From ANME-2 cluster archaeon (GTDB taxonomy: Archaea > Halobacteriota > Methanosarcinia > Methanosarcinales > Methanocomedenaceae): 6,534 bases of DNA. A model generated the notes under the pieces. The model was given only the letters and a program-made list of their open reading frames with translations. It was not told the DNA's origin and did no database searches. Below, piece after piece: positions 1 to 5,807 of the stretch (the stretch's first letter is position 1; each line of letters begins with the position of its first letter). The DNA lies in assembly GCA_022353185.1 (NCBI GenBank), contig JAKRWB010000178.1:1-6534 (forward strand). Direction: 5' to 3'. The position numbers were made by a program, and so were the translations under genes.

Positions 1-89
1 AGGATGTATAGCAGAATTCTTAACAAAATGTAACCAATGCAGATAGTGCCTATGAGATGAACGGCATTCCTGAACAAAGGGTTGGCCAT
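1..89 (-). CDS. Probable membrane protein, N-terminal fragment cut by the window edge
   Basis: An open frame runs off the left edge. From the ATG at 87-89 it reads MANPLFRNAV and then HLIGTICIGYILLRILLYI, a short polar head followed by a hydrophobic stretch long enough for one membrane helix. The frame is open further upstream, to a TTG at 120-122 directly after the stop of the 624-aa gene. The ATG lies 33 bases after that stop, so the gene would be the next one in the same minus-strand run. Only a weak purine patch (GAG) precedes the start. I do not recognise the family from 29 residues. A membrane protein here fits the envelope context, but the frame is short enough that chance cannot be excluded. 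Confidence 0.45.
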   Translation of the reverse strand, partial: MANPLFRNAVHLIGTICIGYILLRILLYI

Positions 90-122
90 TATCTCATTCA
101 ATTTTACATTGGTCCGGGTCAA

Positions 123-1997
123 TTAATTCCGCCTCTTCCTTGAGATATATAATGCAATCAGTACAAATAATGCTGTCAATACCTGGAACCCAGGTACTTT
201 TTCCTTCCATATTCCAGTCCATATGACAGGTGTTGGAACAATTTCAGGTGTGGGTTGTGGTGTTATCGTTGGCTTGATGGTTGGGGAAGGATGGACAGGT
301 GCTGATGTGGACCTACCTGAAATTGCCATGGGTCCGAGATTTCCCCTGATAGGGAGACTGGCTTTGAAATAATAGCTGTTCGAGTCCTCACTTATCTTCT
401 GGGTGGACCTCTTCTCCCAGTTATTGGTAACGTCATTGTAGCTGTAAAAGCTGATAGTGTTCAATATAATGCCGTTATTATTCACCCATGATCTATCTAC
501 CATGAACATGATGGTCGGGTCTTTTACGTTAGTTTCCGAGAACCAGCCCATGTTGCCAGCCCAAACATTCAGGTTCTTGAATACGATATCTGGAGCGGGT
601 ATATCGACAAGTGAAGAAGTATGGTTAAGTGTTTCCACCTTTGCAGCTATTTTTCCTGAACTGGCCACACCTGTTAAATTGATATATTTCACATAATTGC
701 AGTCAAACTCAAAATAAAAACTGACCTCCTGGTCACTACCCACAAACTGGCGGTCGACTTCAGTGCATATAATGTTCTCGAATTCTTCGCCAGAGGTCCC
801 GCCGCCACCACCACCGCCACCACCACTGCCACCACCTGACGGGGCAGATGTTGGGGTTTCAGGAGTATAGATGTTGACCACGCTCTGGTTGAAGGCTACC
901 AGTCTATCATTTGATTCAAAGGCTCCCACAAGCAGATAGTAATCACCAGTATTCAGGTCTTCAGTATCGAGTAAAATGGATGTATTGTTTGAATTTACAT
1001 CCTCTTTAATTAATAATGTACCATTATTTAGACCCATCACAGTTGTAATTATGTTAGTTAGTCTGGTGGTGTTCAAACTTGACAAATTGATCCCTGAAAG
1101 TTCCCCATTTTCTATCAGATATTCCCCATCTATCGTTAGATTGGTCTGGTTCCTTGTACCGTTGAAATTAAACCTTAATGTAGCGTTATAAGCATCCTTG
1201 TGTACAAGTACTGCTCCGTATGTATAGTTGACTAGACTACCAGCATTAGTAAGGTTTATCATAACATTCACAACAGAATTGGTTTCTGCTTCTGCCGGTG
1301 CAGTTACAACGGATTCATATTTCAGGATCTGAACCACTGTTGTTGAAAGTACGGACAGGTCATCTTCATTTGTCAAATATGATGAGTTCAAGATGACTAA
1401 TACTACATAATCGCCAGCCTGTTCAGGATTGAAACTTATACTGGAATTGTCTCCAGTTTCATTAAGAGAATAATTAAGTAATTTATCTGATTCATTCAAC
1501 AAATCGCGGAAAGGAGTGGTATTTCCATCCATTGCATCATTGAAAATATCCCATATTCCTTCAGGGGTGGAACTTACAAAATATATATCAATACCTTTAT
1601 TGGCAAAATAGCTTGAACCGTAAAAACTCATATTCACGACATTGCTGCCAGTTACATTTGTATATAATGAATGGCTGGAATAAGGATATAATATTGAATA
1701 ATCCGTATTACTGTCCACACTGGTTGTTATGTTTACAGTCTTGCCATTGATTGTAAAAGTACTATTATTTATTCCATAATAAATAAAATTCAATGTAGGC
1801 AACGTAATAGGTGTGCCTCCACTAAGATCAATCCAGTTACCTTCTATTTTGGAGTCGTTATGATTGGCAAATGTCACGTTTTCACTGGAATTAATACTTA
1901 TATTGAACAAGTATGGGCTATCCACAGGTAAACCGAATGCAACCGGTATCAAAAAGAATAAAAACACTGCAAAAAAAATAACTGATAGTCTGTTCAA
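123..1997 (-). CDS. Secreted PGF-pre-PGF domain surface protein with PGF-CTERM tail
   Basis: This 624-aa protein is probably an S-layer-associated or other surface glycoprotein. Residues 1-22 form a signal peptide (MNRLSVIFF, then a hydrophobic core). Residues 23-380 are an unrecognised extracellular region rich in Asn, Ser and Thr. The whole protein carries more than 25 N-x-S/T sequons, nearly all in this part. A glycine linker (388-400) leads into a PGF-pre-PGF domain (about 401-561), recognised by SGEEFENI, YINLTG, LNHTSSLV and KNLNVWAGNMGW. A Pro/Thr-rich stalk (about 564-595) precedes a PGF-CTERM signal: VPGF at 601-604, a hydrophobic helix, then RKRRN. In haloarchaea such tails are processed by archaeosortase A; processing here is inferred. 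The start is TTG, since no in-frame ATG lies near the signal peptide. A GGGG at 2009-2012 sits 11 bases upstream, the same spacing as in the next gene. The N-terminal region's function is unknown. Confidence 0.93.
   Translation of the reverse strand: MNRLSVIFFAVFLFFLIPVAFGLPVDSPYLFNISINSSENVTFANHNDSKIEGNWIDLSGGTPITLPTLNFIYYGINNSTFTINGKTVNITTSVDSNTDYSILYPYSSHSLYTNVTGSNVVNMSFYGSSYFANKGIDIYFVSSTPEGIWDIFNDAMDGNTTPFRDLLNESDKLLNYSLNETGDNSSISFNPEQAGDYVVLVILNSSYLTNEDDLSVLSTTVVQILKYESVVTAPAEAETNSVVNVMINLTNAGSLVNYTYGAVLVHKDAYNATLRFNFNGTRNQTNLTIDGEYLIENGELSGINLSSLNTTRLTNIITTVMGLNNGTLLIKEDVNSNNTSILLDTEDLNTGDYYLLVGAFESNDRLVAFNQSVVNIYTPETPTSAPSGGGSGGGGGGGGGTSGEEFENIICTEVDRQFVGSDQEVSFYFEFDCNYVKYINLTGVASSGKIAAKVETLNHTSSLVDIPAPDIVFKNLNVWAGNMGWFSETNVKDPTIMFMVDRSWVNNNGIILNTISFYSYNDVTNNWEKRSTQKISEDSNSYYFKASLPIRGNLGPMAISGRSTSAPVHPSPTIKPTITPQPTPEIVPTPVIWTGIWKEKVPGFQVLTALFVLIALYISRKRRN
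126..200 (-). other. PGF-CTERM archaeosortase sorting signal
   Basis: This encodes residues 600-624 of the 624-aa surface protein. The tripartite layout of PGF-CTERM is visible: the P-G-F motif (602-604), a hydrophobic span LTALFVLIALYI, and a basic end RKRRN. It is preceded by the Thr/Pro-rich stalk usual for archaeal cell-surface proteins of this class. Confidence 0.88.
798..836 (-). repeat. Trinucleotide tract encoding a polyglycine linker
   Basis: Twelve of thirteen consecutive codons are glycine (residues 388-400, one Ser at 391), mostly GGT, GGC and GGA. On the plus strand this appears as a CCA/CCG/CCT triplet tract. It joins the variable N-terminal region to the PGF-pre-PGF domain. 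Such tracts can change length by replication slippage without breaking the frame. Confidence 0.85.
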
Positions 1998-2008
1998 TTC
2001 TAAACCAA

Positions 2009-2050
2009 CCCCGTAATATATTCTATTTTTTATTATTGGTATATATTTTA
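2009..2050 (-). promoter_or_regulatory. Candidate promoter and SD of the 624-aa surface protein gene
   Basis: Read on the minus strand, an A/T box (AAAATATATA, 2041-2050) resembles an archaeal TATA box. A transcript starting about 25 bases downstream would begin near 2019. It would carry a short leader with GGGG (2009-2012) ending 11 bases before the TTG start. This suggests the gene can be transcribed on its own, although it follows the 421-aa gene by 111 bases. The gap also has a short T-run after the upstream stop (near 2084-2090) and a weak GACTA/TAGTC dyad (2060-2075). Confidence 0.5.
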
Positions 2051-2108
2051 CGATCTCTTGACTATACTTTTAGTCTATTTATTATAAAAATACTTATCGT
2101 ACCCGCAA

Positions 2109-3374
2109 TTATTTTTTCAGGATATATATTGAAATCAATAACCCTAAAATTCCCATACTTATTTCAAAACCTTTTATGTTATTTATATTTTGTATTGGTT
2201 CCGGTTCGAAAGATTCGTTTTGTTGTATCTGGGCATTTTCCTGATCTATTGTTGCTGTTGGCTGAATAATCTCTGATTGTTTTACTTTTCCGGTAATTAC
2301 GAATGAGGAAAATTTGTTTGTTTCTGCCTCGAATAAAAGATAATCCTCATCTTCACCAATCTTTCCAGTGTTAAGTGGGTTCCATTCTCCATCATTGTAT
2401 CTATTCATGGTGATAGTAGATTCATCAATGTTGTTCTCAGTCACCCATGATTTTTCTATGAAAAAGCTAATGGTAGGACTGGCAATATTATCCTGATTTG
2501 CCCATCCAAGATTCCCCACCCAGATATTCAGGTTCTTATATACTATACCTGAAGGTGTACGCTCAACAAGTGATGAAGTATGATTTAGTATCTCTACCTT
2601 TGATGCAATTGTACCCGAATTGGTCAAACCTGTGAAATTTATATACCTTACAATATTGCCGTCCAGATGAAAACTATAGCTAACTTTTGAGTCTTTTGTC
2701 ACATATTTCCTCTGGGTCTCTGATATCAGTATATTTTCAAAATCTTCACCGCTTGTACCACCACCACTGCTCCCACCACCACCGCTGCTACCCTCATCAG
2801 ACACTGGGTTCCCAAGAGTTATTGTCCTTGTCAGACCACCCACATTCAATTGAAAATCGCCTACCGGTATTGAACTTGTTGAATAGCCGTACACAAAACC
2901 ACCATTGTTATCAGCATCAATATTCTGTACTGCAATTATATTCAGGATGACCTGGGATGTACCGACCATCGGTGTACCATATATCTTGGCATCATATATA
3001 CCAGATACCAGATTTGAGTGAGAGAGAGTGGCAATGTTCCCTATTGCATCAGCACTTTTAGTCACCCATAATGACATTAGCAATCCGACATAAAGATCAT
3101 TAACATCACTGGCAGTAACTGTGAAACTATTTGAACCTGATGGGACCTCAATCCCATAAATCCTGTACAAATATATTCCATCCGATGGTGTTACAGGTTT
3201 TTCAAAAGAAACGACAACTTTCACTGATTCATTTGGTGATGCAGTTCCACTGATGGTAATCGTATCACCTACAACTGGATTCTCAGGAGTTACATAGAAT
3301 TCAGTGACAGTTGCACTGGCAGATGGAAACAATATTACGGCAATAAAAAAAATAAAAAAGGCCCGATAAAGCAT
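2109..3374 (-). CDS. Secreted Ig-like and PGF-pre-PGF surface protein with variant (KGF) C-terminal tail
   Basis: This 421-aa protein is a paralogue of its downstream neighbour. Residues 1-21 are a signal peptide with a likely signal peptidase site after ASA. Residues 22-190 form beta-rich, Ig-like repeats of the type common in methanogen surface proteins (VTPENPVVGDTITISGTASP; LLMSLWVTKSADA; FVYGYSTSSIPVGDF). A Gly/Ser linker (196-206) is followed by the PGF-pre-PGF domain (about 207-362; SGEDFENIL, YINFTG, LNHTSSLV, KNLNIWVGNLGW). The tail has a Gln/Pro/Glu-rich stalk, then KGFEISMGILGLLISIYILKK. This has the layout of PGF-CTERM, but Lys401 replaces the usual Pro. Fewer sequons are present than in the neighbour. 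The ATG start is set by the signal peptide and by GGGG (3386-3389) 11 bases upstream. A cell-surface role is confident; the ligand or exact function is not visible. Confidence 0.93.
   Translation of the reverse strand: MLYRAFFIFFIAVILFPSASATVTEFYVTPENPVVGDTITISGTASPNESVKVVVSFEKPVTPSDGIYLYRIYGIEVPSGSNSFTVTASDVNDLYVGLLMSLWVTKSADAIGNIATLSHSNLVSGIYDAKIYGTPMVGTSQVILNIIAVQNIDADNNGGFVYGYSTSSIPVGDFQLNVGGLTRTITLGNPVSDEGSSGGGGSSGGGTSGEDFENILISETQRKYVTKDSKVSYSFHLDGNIVRYINFTGLTNSGTIASKVEILNHTSSLVERTPSGIVYKNLNIWVGNLGWANQDNIASPTISFFIEKSWVTENNIDESTITMNRYNDGEWNPLNTGKIGEDEDYLLFEAETNKFSSFVITGKVKQSEIIQPTATIDQENAQIQQNESFEPEPIQNINNIKGFEISMGILGLLISIYILKK
2757..2783 (-). repeat. Gly/Ser linker tract
   Basis: Residues 198-206 are glycine apart from two serines. 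The tract connects the Ig-like region to the PGF-pre-PGF domain, at the same position as the polyglycine tract in the 624-aa paralogue. The shared junction suggests the C-terminal module has been joined to different N-terminal regions. Confidence 0.8.
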
Positions 3375-3388
3375 TGATAGTTACGCCC

Positions 3389-3454
3389 CTAAATTATTAG
3401 ATTTGGGATAAGCAAATTCATCACCTCATTGGACAAATATCAGATTATCCCAAA
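3389..3454 (-). promoter_or_regulatory. Hairpin with exposed SD and mini-ORF ahead of the 421-aa gene
   Basis: Ten-base arms TTTGGGATAA (3445-3454, minus strand) and TTATCCCAAA (3402-3411) are perfectly complementary, with a 33-base loop. The 5' arm contains the stop codon of the 96-aa gene. The loop holds GAGGTGATG (3419-3427), the strongest SD-like sequence in the window, yet no long gene follows it. A 10-codon frame (MNLLIPNLII) starts at the overlapping ATG; a TTG inside it lies 5 bases after GAGGTGA. It stops at 3389-3391, where TAG runs into the GGGG used by the 421-aa gene. The arms and the frame are seen; a leader-peptide or RNA-folding role is inference. Confidence 0.4.
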
Positions 3455-3735
3455 CATATTATTACATTATAGCATACAATTGCAGAAAATGAAACAAGTA
3501 GCGGCATTATACCCATATTCATCGAACAATTTATCGACTTGTTCCAAATGGTTGACGCTGATAATATCTCTTTTGTGGAGAGCATTATTATCAGTGCAAT
3601 GACCGCCAGTACGCCATACTCAGGAAGTCCCATATTTGTTGTCATGGATATGGCACTGACCGTAGCAGAAGATGAAACAGCAGCACTGGTTGTAGCAGCT
3701 GACACGGTTGTAGATGAAATTACACTGGTAAGCAT
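3445..3735 (-). CDS. Small two-helix membrane protein with Ser/Thr/Ala-rich N-terminus
   Basis: This 96-aa protein begins with about 30 residues made almost only of Ser, Thr, Ala and Val. After MTTNMGLPEYG comes a first hydrophobic helix (about 40-53), a short polar loop with charged and Asn residues (STKEILSASTIWNKS, 53-67), and a second helix (about 75-95). The topology looks like a compact helical hairpin. The body (LPEYGVLAVIALI through MGIMPLL) resembles short uncharacterised proteins I associate with Methanosarcinales envelope loci, but I cannot name a family. The start could be internal, at Met31 or Met35; the 3735 start has only a weak GATGGG 8 bases upstream. It is first in the minus-strand run, 70 bases ahead of the 421-aa gene and divergent from the ABC genes. 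The opposite-strand frame at 3539-3763 looks like its shadow. Confidence 0.65.
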   Translation of the reverse strand: MLTSVISSTTVSAATTSAAVSSSATVSAISMTTNMGLPEYGVLAVIALIIMLSTKEILSASTIWNKSINCSMNMGIMPLLVSFSAIVCYNVIICLG

Positions 3736-3764
3736 TTTTTATTCCCATCATTCTATGAAATAAA

Positions 3765-3780
3765 ATATCATAAATGATAT
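3765..3780. promoter_or_regulatory. Perfect 7-bp dyad, candidate operator of the 96-aa gene
   Basis: ATATCAT and ATGATAT are separated by two bases, giving a 16-base palindrome. It lies 30-45 bases upstream of the 96-aa gene start and overlaps a TATA-like box read on the minus strand (near 3777-3782). That is where a repressor would block archaeal TBP/TFB. AT-rich DNA forms such dyads by chance more often, so this is a candidate only. Confidence 0.4.
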
Positions 3781-3809
3781 ATGTGTTTTATGTTTTTTAT
3801 TGATTTAAT

Positions 3810-3837
3810 GTCCTAGTATAATCATCATTATAAGGAC
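3810..3837. promoter_or_regulatory. 11-bp imperfect dyad in the divergent region
   Basis: The left arm is GTCCT, a two-base bulge (AG), then TATAAT. The loop is CATC. The right arm is ATTATA then AGGAC. Apart from the bulge all 11 positions pair. It lies centrally between the divergent genes, so it could be an operator for either side or a hairpin in an upstream transcript. No protein partner is visible. Confidence 0.45.
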
Positions 3838-3862
3838 TAATAATATATTAACTTATCCCAAC

Positions 3863-3896
3863 AAATACCTATAAGTATTTATCAATCCATATAAAT
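3863..3896 (+). promoter_or_regulatory. Candidate promoter and operator of the ABC ATPase gene
   Basis: An ATATAAAT box (3889-3896) is placed to start transcription near 3919, leaving almost no leader before the ATG at 3926. No SD-like sequence precedes that ATG, in keeping with leaderless translation. Just upstream is an 18-base dyad, AAATAC/GTATTT around a TATA core with one mismatched pair (3863-3880). This is the usual place for a regulator contacting the edge of the TATA/BRE region. Confidence 0.5.
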
Positions 3897-3925
3897 TCCA
3901 ATCACAATATTTGTAAAAGTTTAGT

Positions 3926-4597
3926 ATGAGCGTTATACAAGCCTGTAATGTCACAAAACAGTACAAGATAGACAATATCACCATCAATGCTCTTTCAGAC
4001 ATAAACCTGGAAATCGAAGCTGGTGAGTTCGTCGCCATTAAAGGACCCAGCGGTTCAGGCAAGTCCACACTCTTACACTTACTTGGCTGTGTGGACCGCC
4101 CGAGCAGTGGCGATATTTTCATAAACCACAAAAATACCTCAAACCTGTCAGCCGGAGAACTGGTCCGGCTCAGGCTCATGCAAATCGGGTTCGTATTCCA
4201 GCAGTTCTACCTGCTTCCCGCACTTACCGCATTTGAAAATGTAGAACTTCCAATGCGTGAAGCCTGGTTGCCAAAAAAAGAGCGCAAAAAACTGACCCTT
4301 GATCTATTAGATTCCATGGGGCTGGTAGATCGTGCCAAGCACATGCCATCCCAGCTTAGCGGTGGCGAACAACAAAGGGTTGCCATTGCCAGGGCACTTG
4401 CAAATAATCCCGCTATAATTGTAGCAGATGAACCTACAGGAGAACTTGACTCTGCCAATGGCGAGCGCATTCTGGAAATATTCGAATCCATAAACCAAAA
4501 GTCCGGGCAGACCATCCTGGTGGTAAGCCATGATGAGTACGTAACGTCCAGGGCCCACAGGATAATCCATCTCAAAGACGGGAGAATCGTAGAGTGA
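3926..4597 (+). CDS. ABC transporter ATP-binding protein, LolD/MacB type
   Basis: This 223-aa cytoplasmic ATPase would energise the FtsX-like permease encoded next to it. All nucleotide-binding motifs are intact: A-loop Tyr13, Walker A GPSGSGKST (40-48), Q-loop Gln92 in FVFQQF, signature LSGGEQQ (144-150), Walker B IIVADEP with catalytic Glu169, and H-loop His202 in VSHD. The length and the sequence around Walker B (ADEPTGELD) match the LolD/MacB/FtsE-like group, which usually drives mechanical work on envelope substrates rather than ordinary substrate import. The substrate cannot be read from the ATPase. The ATG start has no SD and lies close behind a TATA-like box, so the transcript may be leaderless. 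The last codons overlap the permease start by four bases, implying cotranscription and translational coupling. Confidence 0.95.
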   Translation: MSVIQACNVTKQYKIDNITINALSDINLEIEAGEFVAIKGPSGSGKSTLLHLLGCVDRPSSGDIFINHKNTSNLSAGELVRLRLMQIGFVFQQFYLLPALTAFENVELPMREAWLPKKERKKLTLDLLDSMGLVDRAKHMPSQLSGGEQQRVAIARALANNPAIIVADEPTGELDSANGERILEIFESINQKSGQTILVVSHDEYVTSRAHRIIHLKDGRIVE

Positions 4598-5763
4598 CAT
4601 ACCTGAAGATGGCAATGCGGAACCTGTACCGCCGCCGTTCGCGCACTATTTTTACCATCGTTGCCATTGGCATGACAGTATCCATGATGGTCCTGCTTAT
4701 ATCTGTCAGCCTGGGATTGAAAGAATCCAGTGTTCCTACCGGTTCAATCGACTTCTGGGTAGTTCCTGCAGATTCTGACATACTTGACCCAATAATCGGT
4801 TCAGTCCAGATAATGCTGGGAGATGTACACAATGGATTGGAAACCCTGCTCAAAGACCCATCAGTGAAAGGCGCAACCCCCATTCTGAACAGGATCGTAT
4901 ATGCCAAATCAGACAATAGTAACCAGATAAGTGTGGTCCTGGCAGTGGGTGTGGTTCCGGGTGCTATTGATGTCATGCCGGCATCGATTGACGGCTTTAC
5001 TGAAGGAGACCCCTATTTCTATGAAGGGGAATGGACCTCAGAAGCTGTGGTTAACAGGCAGATGGCCGACCTTCTGGGCATTGGTATCGGTGATGCGTTA
5101 TACATTAACATCTCCTCAGACGGCCTGGCTACTTCAAGACCGTTCAATGTCATGAATATCGTGGACACACTGGAATACTCCAATTACCCGAGTGTGGTCT
5201 TACATCTTTCAGAACTCCAGATGATTACCGGACAACTGGAAGATGACAGGGCAGACCAGATAGTTGTGGAAGGACCCGATGCGGGACCATTGCTCAAGTT
5301 AATGTACCCCCAACATCTTGTCCTGACGGGTACCGAATATGTGGGCCACAGGATAATCAGTGACAAACGCATCCTGCCTACCGCTATTGCATCTTCGCTA
5401 ATATCTTTTGTGCTGGGAGTGCTGTTCATAGGCACCACAATGGTAATGTCCATCAGTGAAAGGGAAGGGGACATGGCGGTAATGAAAGCTATAGGCATCT
5501 CAAGACTTTCCATACTTAAGGAAGTGTTCTACGAATCACTACTCATTTCCACCGGGGGCGGTTTGGTGGGAGTGCTATTTACCCTGATTGGAAAGGTTTT
5601 GCTAAACATCGCACTTATACAATTGATTGGAATTGATATCAGCCCTTCTACTGAACTCCCATTGCTTGCCGGTGGATTTGCAGTTGCAGTGTTTGCAGGC
5701 ATATTTACCGGGCTGATAGCCGCCATGCTCATGAAACAGCCGGACATATCCAAGGCATTCTGA
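4594..5763 (+). CDS. FtsX-like ABC transporter permease, MacB/LolC type
   Basis: This 389-aa membrane protein is the permease partner of the upstream ATPase. It has the four-helix FtsX layout: TM1 about 18-42, a large extracytoplasmic domain (about 45-260, MacB_PCD-like), then TM2 about 262-287, TM3 about 312-345 and TM4 about 356-380. The N-terminal MRNLYRRRSRT and the cytoplasmic SEREGDMAVMKAIGIS after TM2 are family hallmarks; the latter region contacts the ATPase. The start is GTG at 4594, overlapping the ATPase stop as GTGA, with GGGAG about 10 bases upstream. ATG codons at 4609 and 4615 are possible alternatives. Known relatives move lipoproteins, peptides or antibiotics, or activate cell-wall enzymes; the role here is open. 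The extracytoplasmic domain contains no enzymatic motif that I can see. Confidence 0.94.
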   Translation: MTYLKMAMRNLYRRRSRTIFTIVAIGMTVSMMVLLISVSLGLKESSVPTGSIDFWVVPADSDILDPIIGSVQIMLGDVHNGLETLLKDPSVKGATPILNRIVYAKSDNSNQISVVLAVGVVPGAIDVMPASIDGFTEGDPYFYEGEWTSEAVVNRQMADLLGIGIGDALYINISSDGLATSRPFNVMNIVDTLEYSNYPSVVLHLSELQMITGQLEDDRADQIVVEGPDAGPLLKLMYPQHLVLTGTEYVGHRIISDKRILPTAIASSLISFVLGVLFIGTTMVMSISEREGDMAVMKAIGISRLSILKEVFYESLLISTGGGLVGVLFTLIGKVLLNIALIQLIGIDISPSTELPLLAGGFAVAVFAGIFTGLIAAMLMKQPDISKAF

Positions 5764-5807
5764 TGCTGATACCTGCCCGGTTCGATATACCCATAATAAC
5801 ACACGGT

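Larger units (their letters stand above)
3736..3925. other. AT-rich divergent intergenic region with three dyads
   Basis: This 190-base gap separates the minus-strand envelope genes from the plus-strand ABC genes. It contains no coding frame I support. It holds three inverted repeats (3765-3780, 3810-3837, 3863-3880), TATA-like boxes facing both ways, and a TTATCCCAA word at 3853-3861 that also forms the arms of the 3402-3454 hairpin. The layout suggests a shared, controlled divergent promoter region. Confidence 0.6.

Noticed and set aside
24..143. Plus-strand frame ending just inside the 624-aa gene
   Set aside because: Only about 40 codons, no start context, closed by TAA at 21-23, and antisense to the PGF-CTERM tail.
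798..836. CRISPR-like or satellite repeat
   Set aside because: It is an in-frame glycine codon tract, with no spacers or longer repeat unit.
457..1191. Two plus-strand frames (457-696, 976-1191)
   Set aside because: They are antisense to a clearly coding surface-protein gene and show no recognisable domain or ribosome site.
2060..2075. GACTA/TAGTC hairpin as a terminator between the two surface genes
   Set aside because: The stem is only five bases and no T-run follows it on the minus strand.
2687..2950. Plus-strand His/Ser-rich frame
   Set aside because: Its composition arises from reading the glycine-linker codons of the opposite strand.
3539..3763. Plus-strand 74-aa frame opposite the small membrane protein
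   Set aside because: The minus-strand reading gives two plausible membrane helices in register with its neighbours; this one shows no coherent feature. It remains the least certain of the rejected frames.
3853..4179. Minus-strand frame over the start of the ABC ATPase
   Set aside because: It is antisense to the Walker A region of an intact ATPase, so it is a shadow.
4207..4976. Minus-strand frames opposite the ATPase and permease
   Set aside because: Shadows of strongly coding plus-strand genes with intact motifs.
4931..5155. Plus-strand out-of-frame 74-aa reading inside the permease
   Set aside because: The Trp-rich composition is typical of a shifted frame, and the permease frame is uninterrupted.
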